From Massospora cicadina (Eukaryota > Entomophthoromycota > Entomophthoromycetes > Entomophthorales > Entomophthoraceae): DNA of 64,000 nucleotides. Positions 10,451 through 23,090 of this stretch are shown here, in pieces; positions within the stretch are counted from its first letter, which is position 1; each line of letters begins with the position of its first letter. The DNA is taken from positions 1 to 64,000 of the forward strand of contig JAKSZP010009251.1 in the NCBI GenBank assembly GCA_022478985.1, given 5' to 3'. The notes beneath the pieces were generated by a model, which saw only the letters and a list, made by a program, of their open reading frames with translations, was not told the DNA's origin and searched no databases. A program made the translations under genes and the position numbers.

Positions 10451-12199
10451 CCTGATAAGATTAATCAGTCAATTAATAGCAAAAAATATATCACAAGTAC
10501 ATTAACAATTCCAGGTCAGTTATTTCAAAAGAAATCAAGATGTACTCCCCTTGTATGAGGCTTGAGGGGGCTCTGTCTGGATTCTCTCTATACAAGGAGG
10601 AAGCCTTGTCCTGGGGATAACAACAGATACCAAAATGCGGGACTTGATTTCTGAGATGCTCAAATGGTCCCATAAGTCTTAAATTAAGTTCAATTTATAT
10701 CATCTATCTAGGCTTCATCTTTGAGGTATTACTTGATTTGCTCAATAATTAAGTTAATAAGCCTTATTACTTTATTTGCGGTTAGTGTAACTAGTATCAA
10801 GGCCACATTCACACAGATCTATAATGGATGACCCAGCAACCCCAATATCTCTATTAGACGTTCATTCTAGAATATGTAAAGCTGGACTTTTAAACCTGAC
10901 TAATGGAAGAGAACTTACTTAAGGTTAGTACCAAATTAACTTATTCCATGAAACTATTACCAGGAGATTAGAAAGCTCAGATGACCTTCCAGGTGGGACA
11001 TGATAATGGACAAACCACTTGGAAATCAAGAATGTTTTTAAATCACTCTTGGCAATTCCCAGTAAATCAAGCTCTCCCTTTTACCTGTAACAGTAATATA
11101 AATCGTAACTATTCAATGAATATCTTATATTATTTATATACCATCTAGTTTGATCTTACCCTAATGAATAAAGTAGCATCTATTTCTGCGTCTTATAGGA
11201 CCCTGACCTCTTGGCTGACCATGATGCACTATGCATCCTGCAATCAGCCACTATGTTGTTCTCCCCAACACTAGCACCTGCAAGTGCATCAGGCAGAAGC
11301 ATGAAAACACTCAGAACAATATTTCTTAATTTATGTATGTTTGATTAAATGCTAATTAAGCCTTAATTCTTTTCTGATCTAGAAAATTATAGGCTTATGA
11401 TTACAATTACATAAGATATACTACAATAAATATATCCAATGATAGTTATTAGGGGTAACTTTTTATATATACAAAAGCATCTAATCTTAGTAATCTACCA
11501 TCTGCTTATTGTTCAAGATATCAAAAAACACTAGAACATCAGAGTTAACATATAAATAGATAACAAAGAATGCTTTATAGTAATACACTAGCTTTGATAG
11601 ATATTAACAGCAGAGAAAAATGAGTATATATTCAATTTGAATAATTAACTTAAAGACATTGAGTTTCAAGAATTAAATTTTAATTTTTTGTTATCTAGAA
11701 CTCTTCTATTTATGTATATAGAAAAATTTGGGAACCCATATTGTATCTATAAGATGAGTTGACAAGCTTTTAATGCAAGAAACAAAACAAATGTATTTGT
11801 ATCTCTCTCTGTAGGGAGCATTACTATAACTTGACAGTGTGCTTAGAAGGAGTTTTGCATTGTAGTATGATTGAGACATGCATTGCTTTATTAATTGCAG
11901 TACAATCAAATGCTAGAATATGCCTATATTCCACTTATACTATAAACTCTTACCTTCCAGAGACAAAATTATAAAAACTATATAAATGTTATTTTTTACA
12001 CTAAATTAACCTTATAGAACAATATCTCTTTTAGAATGAATGCTCTAAAACTTTTTAGACTATAATTGCCAATGAGATCCAATATGATTTAGATTTCATT
12101 ATTGTTATGTCATCTGATATGTAGTTGCAAGTTATGAGACTTATTTTAACTTGATAGGAAATAGTATTAAGAACAAGAGAAATATTGTAAGTTCTAAGG
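10451..12199. other. AT-rich stretch without recognised gene
   Basis: Mostly low-complexity AT-rich sequence. A short plus-strand patch at 11200-11310 reads DPDLLADHDALCILQSAT after a possible AG splice acceptor and could be a remnant exon, but nothing connects it to a gene. No repeat copy of this stretch was found in the window. Confidence 0.35.
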
Positions 12200-14136
12200 A
12201 ATTAACATAATAAAACTTCTAAAGTACAAGAGGAAGTCTCCCTCTTGGTAATGTCATAAATTGGCTGCTTATAAGTAGACTGAGGTTCCAGTATGAGTGT
12301 CAGAATTAAGTGGAGAGCCCAGAATTCTAGGGGCAAAGATGTCCTGATGACTCTGAAAAGAGACATTCTAGGGATCGTGTGAGGGATTAAATAGTTCAAA
12401 AATGTACTAAAAAGCCCCAAGGTCAAACCAATTGGCTTTGATGGGGCAGCAACTGGCATTTATGGGATACCCTTGTGGGTGAAGGGGCATGAGGATGAGA
12501 CTCATCTGTATTTTGCAGTTGCTGGCCTCTGGATATTAACTATAGTAATTTTGGTTGGATCTTACTGTTCATAATCTTCAGTATCATTCCAAACAGCAGT
12601 TTTGCGGTTCATATCAACAAATCTGAAAACTGAATCAAATTGGCTCAATTTAGGGTTGTATTAGGATCTGGGGTAATTCTTCTCCTGCTGACTTTGATTA
12701 AAATGCTGTGTAAGGTCAGCGGCAGAGACTTGGCACTATTTTAAATCTCATATGTTAAGAGGATTAGGGGTCATCTAATGAGAGTGCACTGGATACCCAA
12801 ATTTTGAGGTCAAAGATAATTTTCCAATTAAGAGTTCCTTTTTCATGACGGGTGTGCCATAATTAACAAAGTGGGAGGCCACTTGGGGGTCAGATTGCGC
12901 CATACCAATGGTGGGTCAGTAAATAATATCTCAATTGAGGTGGTTAACAGTGTGCACAGCGGCTTAGTGGTAATTTTCAGGCGTGTAATTTCTCACAAAC
13001 TTGGCAATGGCATGCCAACCTTCCGGGTCAATAGATAGTCCATTCACAAATCATTGGGACTTCAGCGTGGATGGTGGTGTTTTTTACTGGATCAATTATA
13101 TAAACATAGAGAAAGTTGCATCAGGAGAGTCTGCGTAATCAAGTAAGAAATGAGCTTGTTTTGAAAAAAGTATAAAACAGAGAATAAAAATTATAACAGA
13201 CTTAAGAGAGTTTTGACTTTAAAGAAGGTGATGAAAGAATTGAAGATAAGCCCAAGAACTGTCCTGGCCTGGTACCCATGAGGCATTATCTAATTAGTTT
13301 GATAGGGAGAGTAATATAGCTTGAGAATTTTTAAAAGTAAAAGATAGCATCATAAAAGCTTTGAAGTCTGGATCCACAGATAAAAGAATTTTTTAGATCA
13401 GTAAAAACATAATTGCATAGATCTATTCTAATTGGTGTATTTGTGCAGCCAGTTTCGCACAGATCCATTATGACTGGATGTTTGTAAAATTAACATCATG
13501 GGTAAATTGGGTGATCTGGAGTCAATCTAACATCTGTTTCATTAGAGAGGGCACAATACAATTTTTTTTAATTTTAAATGTTTTTTTTTGAGTTTTGGGA
13601 CGGTAAAAGAGTTTTAACTTGCTTAATTTGTTCAGTAGAAACCCAAATCAGCAAGTAAATTAGTCATGGTTGGCTGCCAAAAAACATCTTGTTTTGATGA
13701 TAGCATGATTATTATTAATAAGTAGCTTTTTGATTTTTGCTCCTGATTGGATAAAGTTGAGCTTTCTCATTAAAATAGTATTTTATTTGTGCTAATCATT
13801 AACTTGAAATGATCTGTTTTGATAGTCGCCAAATTATGCTTCCATTAACTTGAATAAGGTATTTTGAAAATTAATAACAATGGTAGGTTAAATTCAAACT
13901 ATAATCCTCATTTGATTGGGTCAAGCTATACTAAATTATCAGAAATCTACAGAGAATCAAAGATTACCCCTTATAATAAGATGCATTCAGATTTACCAAT
14001 GATTAATGCTAGGGATAAATCAAATAGTTTATTTTAGTTATTTATTAGGGTGTAGGCTTTTTAGTGCTGATGATGGTTGATTTATGGTTGCTGGAAAGGG
14101 TTGAAAAGGGTTCCCTTTATGCTTTATATTTGATTT
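12200..14136 (-). repeat. R1 repeat, copy A (left part)
   Basis: Long interspersed repeat matched by the copy at 29890-30973 plus 37954-38640. Shared landmarks include AGGTCAGCGGCAGAGAC (12714 and 30377), GGAGGCCACTTGGGG / GGAAGGCCACTTGGGG (12876 and 30537) and AAGCCCAAGAACTG (13250 and 30911). The minus strand carries a partly conserved coding pattern in both copies (APSKPIGLTLGLFSTFLNYL here; see the copy B entry), hinting at a former ORF of about 290 residues. No known domain is recognised. The right end runs into LINE copy 2. Confidence 0.75.
14108..14136. repeat. Target-site duplication, LINE copy 2 (3' side)
   Basis: About 29 bp beginning GGGTTCCCTTTATGC. It matches the block on the far side of the LINE (18513-18540, beginning GGAGTTCC) and the uninterrupted sister repeat at about 20150-20180 (GAGTTTTTTATGTTTATATT). 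The copies have diverged, consistent with an old insertion. Confidence 0.6.
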
Positions 14137-14408
14137 GAGGTAGGCAGATCAGGGGATGGACACTACCAGTATACAAGAGTAGGAGGAAAGAGGAAAATGA
14201 TGTGTAAAGTAATGCTATTTGGACACCACAGAGTTACAAATCTACCCCTGTTATCAGCTGGTACCGCCAAGTTGTTGTAGGAATGAGAAGTCTATTACAG
14301 GGTGATCTCACCTAGAATGGAGTAGGTGCGGAGGAAAGGGTCCGCGTGTAAGAACCAAACTGGGAAATATGACTCAATGAGTCGTTGCTGCTTTGAGACC
14401 ATGTAGAA

Positions 14409-14723
14409 TTATAGCCAAGCCTGTAATCGTTCCATTAGGTGAAGGTGAAATCTATTGGTTGTTCCGCGGATGATTGGCATTTTTACATAGAAAGCAACTA
14501 GTGAGACAGTGTGTATGGTCCACAGTTCTAGGGCTGTTATGAGAGAATGGAGCATGGTTGGTATTGGGAATTCAAGATGGAGTGTAAAGATGCTTCTTGA
14601 AATTGATAAAAGCTGGTTGGATTGAACTTTGATTAGGCGCGCCACCTCTCGCCATATGGCATTTGATGGTGGGCATACTTCACGACAGTTGTGTAGGGAA
14701 GTATTCACTTCATACTTGCACAT
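14409..14723 (-). pseudogene. LINE copy 2 ORF2 C-terminal segment
   Basis: The 104 residues contain AIWREVARLIKVQSNQLLSI and ALELWTIHTVSL, aligning with VIWREVQRLLGQDQ and AIAMWTIHTIVL of copy 1. The first finger cysteines have decayed (NTSLHNCREVCP retains only the final part of the C-x2-C-x7-H-x4-C finger). It is non-functional; upstream pieces are in other frames. Confidence 0.8.
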
Positions 14724-15769
14724 TTTGCATGGGAGGCGTTTGAGCGGTCGCTGTTATGTAAGTTCATCTGAGGCATCGCTACTTATCTGCTCTGACCTGG
14801 GGTTGGAGGAGTGGGTGGGGGGAGAGTTCCATATTGTTTTTGTGTTGAGAGGTCATAGGGGATGTCCAAAGCATCTAGGTAGTCAACTCTTGCTATGCTA
14901 GGCCTGTGGTCCTGGATGTTTCCCAAGGTGGGCTGATCCTGCTTCCAAGTGTGAAGCGTGTTTTGGGTCTTCTCCTCCCCTAGCTAATGACCGTTATTTT
15001 GATGGTCTATCCAGAGTTTTTGATGGTGCGGAGGAGGCGTTTGAAGTGTGGTGGGTCCCATGTTGGACAGCGGCATTAAGGTGTGACACGAGGTATGAGA
15101 GTAGGCTGGAGGGGTTGTGAGGGTTGGACAGTTTGGGTGATTGCGTAAGTTTGGCCCTGGATGCTCTGGTCCAATGCTGGCGTGGGAGGTCTGTGGATAA
15201 GACTTACTCTATCCAGTAAACTAGTATGCGTCTGGCTTGTTCTATAAAAGTCTATTAGATCCATATCACCGCTTTTTTGTGGGATATATAGCATTACCAT
15301 GCGTACAGGTGGGCGAAATCCTGGCCAAAGCCATTATTGAAACATGGCGCGCACTGAGGAGATGAGAGATGGTGAGAAGGAGATAGCATGGGCAGGGAAC
15401 CAGATGATTAAGAGAATTAATGAATTTTCAACTGTTTTGCCCCCTGTTAGCCCAGGTGATTTCCTTTAAGGAAGGTACAAAGTTTAATAATCTTTTTAGC
15501 AATTTGTTTTCTATCGTCAGTGGCATATCCTCTTGCTTCCAGACACAAACCAAGGTGGCGGAAGGGGTTCAGGGATGGGATGATGCAAAAGGTGGGATGA
15601 GAGGGTCAATCTTCCGTGGGTGTTTGGCGGTGAGGGCGATGTTGTCCAGCGTGTTTTGTACTTGCCTAATAGGATGACTTCAGTCTTCTTTTTTTGAGTG
15701 TCACGTTGCTCACAGTGGATTATTCTTAAGGGTGTACTCAAGTAGCTGGGCATCTTCGTTAAAGGCTAT

Positions 15770-16400
15770 CCCAGCCACAAAGTCATCTGCAAATGCCACT
15801 ATCTTGACTGCTGGTTGGCCTTAAGATGTGATGCCAGCTAGGCGTGAGTCAGCTACGCGTAGTAATGGATCTATGCTGAAGTTAAATAGCAACGGGCTGA
15901 GGAGATTCTCTTGTTTGAGCTCTGTGTGCGGCTTGATTGAGCCAGTGAGGAAACCAGGGCCGCACACAGCCATGGAGGCTAATTCTGTGAGCAGCATTGC
16001 CCAGTCTATGATACTTAATGGGAGTTTGAATGCTTTCAGGCATTCCGTCATGTAAAGCAAGTTGACGCGGTTATATGCCTTTTCTGGTCAAGAAACACCA
16101 GGGCACCAGAGGCTTTGGATTGACAGATATTGGCAACAGTGTGGATGTTAGTCCAAATAGATCTCCTGGGTATGAATTAAACTGGTTAGGGGACAGGACA
16201 TCGTTTAGTATTTCGCCCAGTCTATTGGCTAGAATTTTAGTTAGAAGTTTTTATCTGTATCTGTTAAGGCAATGGTACGCCAGTTAAACAGGTCAAACTT
16301 ATCACCCTTTTTAAACAGGGTTATGACATAGGCGTCATGTCCTCTTGGCAGTAAGCGGGTGTCCATCAGGATTGTATTCATGGATGCCAGAGGAGTGATG
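15770..16400 (-). pseudogene. LINE copy 2 reverse transcriptase core
   Basis: Minus-strand text includes FLDQK-like sequence at about 16080, then the open stretch 15821-16060 with LLTELASMAVCGPGF and ENLLSPLLFNFSIDPLLR, matching LLTESATMAVHGPGF and GDPLSPLLYNFSLDPLLR of copy 1. Past a stop, the active-site box reads VAFADDFVAG at about 15800, so this copy keeps both aspartates that copy 1 has lost. The G-D of RQGDPLSP has decayed to E-N. Multiple stops occur. Confidence 0.82.
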
Positions 16401-17079
16401 CTATGCATTATAGATATTTCTTATAGCACTCATAGGGTATTTCATCAGGCACTGGGAATTTCTTACACATTGCATTGCGCACGGTGTCCCAGAGCTCTTC
16501 CCATGTGATTAATTTAGTTAAATTGTTTTCAGTTGAGTGCACTATAATTTGGTGCAGTTTATGAGTTTTTTTAATTTTTTGGGGGTTGGTTGGGGTGCCA
16601 TGGTAAAGCTTTTACTAGCATTTTGTACTTTGGTTGATACATCCGATGGGTTGGCTGAATTAGAGCCATTTTTTTCAAATATGTGTGCATTCAAATTGGT
16701 TGCCTCAGGAGTGATTTTGGTGGAAGAAGTACGTCAAGCTGTCCTTGCCTTATTTTATGGACTTACTATTTTTTAGCACCTTAATTGGATGCTAGTGCTC
16801 AAAGTTGAGGGCGTTCAGGTGGGCAAATATTTTCTGCCATTTTCTCGCCAATATAGGCCATAGTCAGATTTTGGAGCGTTGATCTCAAGGTGTTCAAGTT
16901 TAGCCAGTATTCATCAAATTGTGGCTGTGTCAATGTGTTGTTTCCATGAGGTGAGGCGTCATTTTTATTACTAATTTGACTTTAAAGTCTGCCTAATTTG
17001 TATTGGGGTCCAATAGGAATGGGGTTGTGAATTTTGGGGTTATGGTTTTTTTATTGACCCAGTTAGATAGTTCGGGTAA

Positions 17080-17450
17080 TTTTATGTTTTCTGGGTGGAA
17101 TGTCTCCAGGATGACACCTGTGCAGGTGTACAGGTTGCAGACAAGTGCACTGAGATAAATTTTATGGTAAGAAAATCGTTTTTAGTTCTGAAGTTGAATA
17201 TAGCTGACAGGTGGGATGTGAGGCTAGGATGAGGCCAATACTGCTCATTGAGATGAGCCTGCCCTCGCGCACATGGGGTCAAGTCATTATGGGGAGGAGG
17301 GGTGCTCCGGGGAGGAGAGTGTCATATAGGCCGAGGGATGCCTTCATTGCCCAGTGTTTGGTGTGACTTAGAGGTTATCCCATGGGTGTGGGTCATCAGT
17401 CTGTGTAGGGGTCGGCCCAGAAGCTGAAGTCACCCAGCACTAGGGTTTTA
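17080..17450 (-). pseudogene. LINE copy 2 endonuclease remnant
   Basis: The minus strand shows VLGDFSFWADPYTD (the G-D-F-N block of AP endonucleases, Asn lost) near 17430 and MSSIGLILASHP (the S-x-I-D-x-I block, Asp lost) near 17245. Downstream text is frameshifted. It lies between the RT and the ORF1 remnant, as expected. Confidence 0.6.
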
Positions 17451-18512
17451 GGGGGGATGGGGAGCATTAGGAATGTTTATCTGATTTTTCTTTTTGTGCT
17501 TGGCGTGTATATGCTTGCTACTGAGAGTGTTTCATCTTACCAGGAGATGGTTGCTACCAGGATGCGTCTGTGCAGATGGGCATTTAATTATGTAATTTTG
17601 AATTTTGTGTGTTTCACAACACCCCACAGTACCTTTTCCATGATGATTGAGTTGGTGATATCCTATTTTACTAGGATCTTTATTCCCCCTGTAGGCAGTG
17701 GATTTCATGGATGGCCAAGATGTCTACCAGGGGTTTTTTCAGGAAGTCTAGCACTTTGGCTTGAGATGATCGAGCCCTGGCTCCTGCAATGTTTAGCGTC
17801 CTAATGGTTACTGAGGTTCCCGTGGCGCCTCAGGAGCAGTTGAGAGGACCATCTGGCCCTATCCCTTCGCAACATTTGCAATATTGTCTCTGGGTGACGA
17901 GACCATTACCTCATGTGCAGTTATGCAAAAACTTTTCCTTGGGCGCTTTTGTACGTTTTTACTGGTGGGTGAGTTTGCCTTAGCTTCTTCTGTTGCATTT
18001 CATGTTGTTCCATGGTGCCATGTGGGTTGTTTTCAAGGGTTTTAGAATTTACCCACAATTATGTGGATCCTGCCTGTGTGTTGTCAGTGGATCCAAAATG
18101 TTTATAAAAATTGAGGGTTTCAGTAATATCTGGACTTCCTAGAATATCATCAGGATTTTTTCTTGGATTAGCTGATGTGATTGGTTGGCACGGGGAGATT
18201 TTCTCTATGTTTTCTTGTATTTAGCAAGGGGTAATGGAGGCTGATGCAAGTTATGCTGCCTTGCACAGCTTGTTTGTGGGCCTCCTGTGCCATCTTGCAC
18301 ACCTTGGGCGACTTAGGGTCTATGACCATGTACTGACCGTCCTCTCACAAGAGGAAGGTATGTTTGGTGTTGATGATTATAGCAAAGTCTTTATTGTCTT
18401 TATTCATCATTTTGTCACTGAAATCGGGGGCCATTAAGCCCTACTTTACTAAAATGCATTTACCTTGTGCCCCAGGGCACTGCAGTGGTTTCAGATAGGT
18501 GGTGCGCTTTCT

Positions 18513-18540
18513 GGAGTTCCTTTTTGGTTGTATTCTAAGT
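18513..18540. repeat. Target-site duplication, LINE copy 2 (5' side)
   Basis: Partner of 14108-14136. Immediately to its right the R1 direct repeat resumes (GGCAGGTTTAGCCAGTTATA), paired with GGTGAGTTTGGCCAATGATA at 20178. Confidence 0.6.
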
Positions 18541-19060
18541 TTTGGCAGGTTTAGCCAGTTATAATTAATAGTTGGACATAGGTTTCCAGATTAAAGCCTT
18601 AGTAAAAATAGCTGGATAACTTTGAACTAGAGTATCTTTCATTTGTTTATTTATTTATTAAATAGTTCTACTCTGGATAGTTTAGAGGATAGGATAAAGT
18701 TCACTGAGGGTAGATGCTGAGTGATTGCATCTAGGGTTTGGTCGGTGCTACCACTCCCCATCTGGAGCCACTTGTAACTCTTGCGCGAATTCAACAACTG
18801 GCTGCTAAACAATGACAGATATGATTGAGTACCCTCAGATACAGATCACGAGGTTTTGGGCCAGTCCGCCCTGGGGTAGGATGTAGAGCCAATCTACTTA
18901 GTTTTCTCTCATTTTTGAAGTTTTTGGTAGCTGAAGTGGAGTTGCTTCTACAAATAATTGGCAAAAGGTTTCTAAAGATTGCAAAAGAAATGGTCAACAG
19001 TCGTCATACCATTGGCCTGGAACATTTACAGACTTTTAAGTAGCAGATTTCAAAATTCAT
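18541..19060. repeat. R1 direct repeat U1, right half
   Basis: About 520 bp similar to 20165-20690. Shared landmarks are CAACTGGCTGCTAAACAATG (18792 and 20440), ATATGATTGAGTACCC and GTCATACC.TTGGCC. Together with 13660-14107 it forms one roughly 950-bp unit (U1) interrupted by LINE copy 2. The embedded open frames are not conserved between U1 and U2. Confidence 0.75.
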
Positions 19061-19689
19061 AACATCGGTGATCACAAAAAGGGTGCTCTGTAGAATACTG
19101 ATGGACTAGCCCAAGGATTTTACTAGGAGGCGGCTTATTTACACTAGCATTTTTAACAACAAATGCTGACTGGTTACCCGCGCCAAGCTGTTGTCAGTTA
19201 TATAAGGTGATGACGGACTTCCAATTCTTTTTTAGCACTAGTGGTGCCCAACCTAAAAAGGGGAGCCGCCTCACATCTTTATTTGCAAAAGAGCCAAACA
19301 AAGGAATTATCATAAATTAAAAATTCCCAATATGGCACTTCATCTAACAGCCTGAGATCCATATCAGAAGGTGAGGAAGCTTTGGAGGAACCTTTGTCCA
19401 GCGCCTGCTTTAGCTGGTGGACCATGGCGGGCAAAATCAGAGTAGGGGCATCAGCAACATATGGAATAAGGAGGTGTAATTGTGGGTTTTTTTTCGTTAA
19501 TACTGACTTCCAATTCTTGTTTCTCCCCTTCTGGCGCTGTTTAAGAGATAACAGGCGATACCAATAACCTATCTAACAAACTCAAGAAGTTGTGAGAGCT
19601 TTGCGTCTGGTACAGAAGCCATTCTGAATGAATATAATAAGGTTAAGTTGGGGAAATTTTGGAGTTTTTAGCCAGCATAATTCGCTCAG
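19061..19689. other. Spacer between R1 direct repeats
   Basis: About 630 bp between U1 and U2. No domain, RNA or second copy recognised. Contains the 61-codon frame at 19382, which has no recognisable motif. Confidence 0.35.
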
Positions 19690-20724
19690 TGGATCCCAAA
19701 TTAGTGATTAAAAATTCAGGGTTGGCTGCAAATTTATCCACCTTGTTTTGAGTATATATACTGTATATTATTAATAGGTAGAGTTTTAATTTGTGCTCTT
19801 ACTAAATTGAGTTGAGCTATCTCAATAAGTTAGGATTTGATTTGCGCTCCTTATTAACATGAGTTAAAATTTTCAACAGTTGCCAATTTATGCTTCTCAT
19901 AAACTTGAGTAGCTATTTCAATGTATAATGGTAGGTTATATTATGAAGTAGATTCCCATTTAGTTTGGGTCAAGCTATATTAAAGTATCAGTCAACTGCA
20001 GAGCTTTGGGGACTATCCCTGATATCAAGTTGTATTCTGATTTAATGGCGATTGATGCCAAGCATAGATCAAATAGTTTAGATTATTTTGAAGGTTGAAT
20101 CAGTGAATATAAAATAATGGTCAATCTATTGTTGCCAGCGAGTAAAGAAAAGAGTTTTTTATGTTTATATTCTGATTTTTGGTGAGTTTGGCCAATGATA
20201 ATTAATAGGCGGGCATAGGTTGCCAGATTAACGCCTTAGTATACTTAGCTTAAAGTAATTGAATAAATTAACTTTTTTTGACTATCTTATTTATTATTGA
20301 AGAGTTTGACTCTGGATGGTTTAGTGGATAGGATTTATAGATCTCATAAGGATAGATGACAGGTAAGTGCATCTAGGGAGTAGTCAGCACTACCACTCTC
20401 CATCTGGAGCCATGAGGAACACTCCCAAAATTCACCAACTGGCTGCTAAACAATGACAAATATGATTGAGTACCCCCAGGTAGGGTTCACGGGGGTAGGG
20501 GCCGGTCCACCCTGGTGATAGGGTGTAGGTGTTAATCTAAAGCTTTTGGTACTCCTCCTGTAAAGTTGTTGGTAGCTGGAAGTGGAGTTGCTGCTGCAAA
20601 CAAGTGGCTAATTATGTCAATGATGGTGATTGAGCAAGGGTCAACAGTTGTCATACCGTTGGCCCGGCATATTTACAGGTTGCCCAATGCATCAGATTGT
20701 GAAATTCACAACAGGTAGAATTTT
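19690..20724. repeat. R1 direct repeat U2, uninterrupted
   Basis: Contiguous counterpart of U1: 19700-20100 matches 13660-14090 (GGTTGGCTGC, ATGGTAGGTTA, GGGTCAAGCTATA.TAAA, ATCAAATAGTTTA) and 20165-20690 matches 18541-19040. It supplies the pre-insertion site for LINE copy 2. The two units could be degenerate long terminal repeats or a segmental duplication; ends too eroded to decide. Confidence 0.72.
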
Positions 20725-21100
20725 CTCTTTTATGGGTAATTATGAGCAACTAGCTAAGTGTGGTATGAGAACTAGGATAATACCTGATGCTCCTGAACTG
20801 GACTACTTCCATGAAAACTCTTCTTAATTTACAATAATGAAGAAGTATAAAGGTCAGAGAGGGAGGATCCTTGGGCCAAGGCAGTAATTATAACTAATAT
20901 ACTAAATGGTCAGTACAACTAACTGAGATAAGGAACTCATTAGAGCCTTAGGCCCCTCTTACGTCTGAAGGGGTACTGTTCACAGTCCAGACGGAGAGGC
21001 TGATCCTCAGGACCTACATTATCATTTCCTTAATAAATAGGAAATATACTACCTATTGGGCGGTTGATCAGGGCTTAAATAAATTGTCTTTTGGGGGGAT
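20725..21100. repeat. R1 distal segment
   Basis: Matches 38257-38620 downstream of R1 copy B. Shared landmarks are AATTATGAGCAAC, ACTGGA.TAC.TTCAT.AAAAC and GTCCA...GGAGAG.CTGA. It marks the far end of the R1 family. Confidence 0.7.
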
Positions 21101-22732
21101 TTGATGAGGATGGCAAAGATTATCTCAAGTTGATAGGGGAATTAGTGGGACACATGGGAAGTATAAACTAGCTTAGCAGTTAGTATAATCCTTAGCGCTT
21201 ACCAGCTTTTTAGAAGGCGTATCCCATTCACGAGACTAGGCACTGAATCAATTGGCAAGTTTCTGTAAGAACAGAATTGCTTCTATTTCAACCTCCTGAA
21301 AGTAGCTTAAAAACTATAGGCTTTGTGAAAGTGGGTCTACCCCTTTTGAGGGAGATAACTGAGAGGTATGGAACGCAATATAGTGCTTCTATTGCGCTGG
21401 GTGTTATAGACAAAAAGCTTAATGCCTATATCCTTTTTCAACTTTATAGTCACAAGCGTTTTTTAGCCAGTTTCTTAAAGGGGACCTTCATGTTGAGGTC
21501 TGCGCATTTTTAACTTGACAAAAGAGCCAGATGTTATATCAAGGCTTGAGTGCCTCTTTTTGGTCAGCAAACTTCTTGTAATCTTCATTTGCTTTTAAAA
21601 AGTGTTCCTTAATGAGGTTCTGGGTACTCAAATATGGTCTATGCACTCTTATCTGTGGAAACCACTAAGGACATGCATGGACCATTCTGGAAGGAGGATT
21701 ATAACTCAGGTTAGCTTCAAGAGGGGAACCTCTAGGGGAAGATTGGGGGGCGGTGAATGCAAAAAGAGTTAAATAAAGGTCTGTAGCCCATATGCTGAGA
21801 GGATGAAACATAATAACGCTTTACTGAAGAAGGACTAATTTAACACTATCAGTTTGCCTATCTGACTGGGTGTGGTGATAGGATTTTAAGTTTTCACATT
21901 ATTAGGCTAAATAGATTATAGTGTATTATCTGCTTTATCCTCTGGGGAATGATTATTGTGTAAACCACATAAAAGATGTAAATTTTATTAGTATTTTGGT
22001 AATTATTTGGGCTAATTTATTAATAGGATGTCAATTAGTCTGGCAGATTCGATTTTGCCAGTTTAATTTCTGTTGGGGTGATCCCCAAAAACGTTTGCAA
22101 AGGTTTCAATTATTTTAGTGATAAATAACATAAGTTTTGTATGGATCATTAAGGGTTTGATACTGGTTGATAAGGGCTTATTGGCACTTGCTGCAACGTT
22201 GATAACGCTTTTATTGACAGCAACTTGCAGGTTATTCTATGAAGGCAACAAGACCTGCTATTAATGGTAAAAAGGTCCCAGTACCTAAGCAGGTTGCTAG
22301 CTTAAAAAGGATATTTCACTGAGGTTGGGTAAAGGCGTTTGGACACGCTTTTATAATATCCAATTCAGGTAGGGTCATGACTTAGTAAGAGATGGAATCT
22401 GACTAGGCAGATGAAGTAATCATTATTTCAGATGACTCCTAAGGGCAAAATTTATCAGCAATAAACACCGTTCATATTGGGGCGTTAACGGAAGAGTTGG
22501 GCGCCAAATTCCCTATACAAATCCCTTAAATTTAATCAGTAAAGTAGAAAAACACAGAATTCTTTGTAAAAAGTAATAGATAGTTATTCAGATTTTTATT
22601 ATGCTCTTGAGATAAGAGTGGCTGAGATAATTTTCTGTTGTTTTTTATCTTGTACCAGTTCTTGGGATTATAGTTGAAGGTAATCTTTTTCTTTGTCCAA
22701 GTTGTCCTCCACCACTCATGTATTTATTTAAA
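21101..22732. other. Stretch with no recognised gene
   Basis: AT-rich, with short open frames (21277-21513 and 21921-22118) that show no family motif. Around 22505-22540 the sequence GGGCGCCAAATTCCC then TTAAATTTAATCAG weakly resembles the LTR of element E near 55422 (GGGCGCCAAATCCCCCAC), so a decayed LTR may lie here. The resemblance is too weak to call. Confidence 0.3.
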
Positions 22733-22764
22733 TGAGGTAAGCTGACCAGGGGACGGACATTACC

Positions 22765-22792
22765 AAACTAAAACTAAAACTAAAACTAAAAA
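22765..22792 (-). repeat. Short tandem array near H1 3' end
   Basis: About 4.5 units of AAACTA (TTTTAG on the element strand), directly upstream of the conserved 3' tail. The other family members lack it at this place. Confidence 0.8.
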
Positions 22793-23090
22793 GTAACACA
22801 ACTAATTGTTTCAAACAAAACGCTTAAAATGAGCGATTGAATGAAACGCACTAAACAAACAACCAACCAGGTGAGCAGCGGAGACCACTTATCCCTCCAT
22901 GGCGGAAGGGGATGGAGGATCAGGGGGCTCATCTTTGGCATCAGCTATCTCTTTCCAGAGTAGGGTTCATGCCAAGGCAGATAGCAAGGGCGTCAGGGCG
23001 TCAGGGCATCAGCGGTATGTGGTTTGATATCTCTGATGATTGGTACTTCTGAGTAATTGCCATCCAATAAAATGGCAGTAATATATTTGG

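Larger units (their letters stand above)
14137..18512 (-). mobile_element. LINE copy 2, 5'-truncated, inserted in R1
   Basis: Same family as the LINE at 3745-8910. In minus-strand order: truncated ORF1 starting inside the zinc knuckle region (18400-18512), ORF1 tail (18240-18400), endonuclease (VLGDFSFWADPYTD at about 17430), RT (15770-16400) and C-terminal segment (14409-14723). The 3' end at 14137-14175 matches the shared tail (minus strand: TAGTGTCCATCCCCTGATC). The flanks 14108-14136 and 18513-18540 are similar to each other, and both match a single uninterrupted site at about 20150-20180, so they are the target-site duplication. About 0.4 kb of the 5' end seen in copy 1 is missing. Confidence 0.82.

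Noticed and set aside
12403..12420. GTACTAAAAAGCC in R1 copy A as a micro-insertion
   Set aside because: No flanking duplication; the difference from copy B looks like ordinary divergence.
22765..22792. Short AAACTA array as a telomere-like or CRISPR-like repeat
   Set aside because: It lies at a fixed place just inside the H1 3' tail, has no spacers, and other LINE-type tails here carry similar simple repeats.
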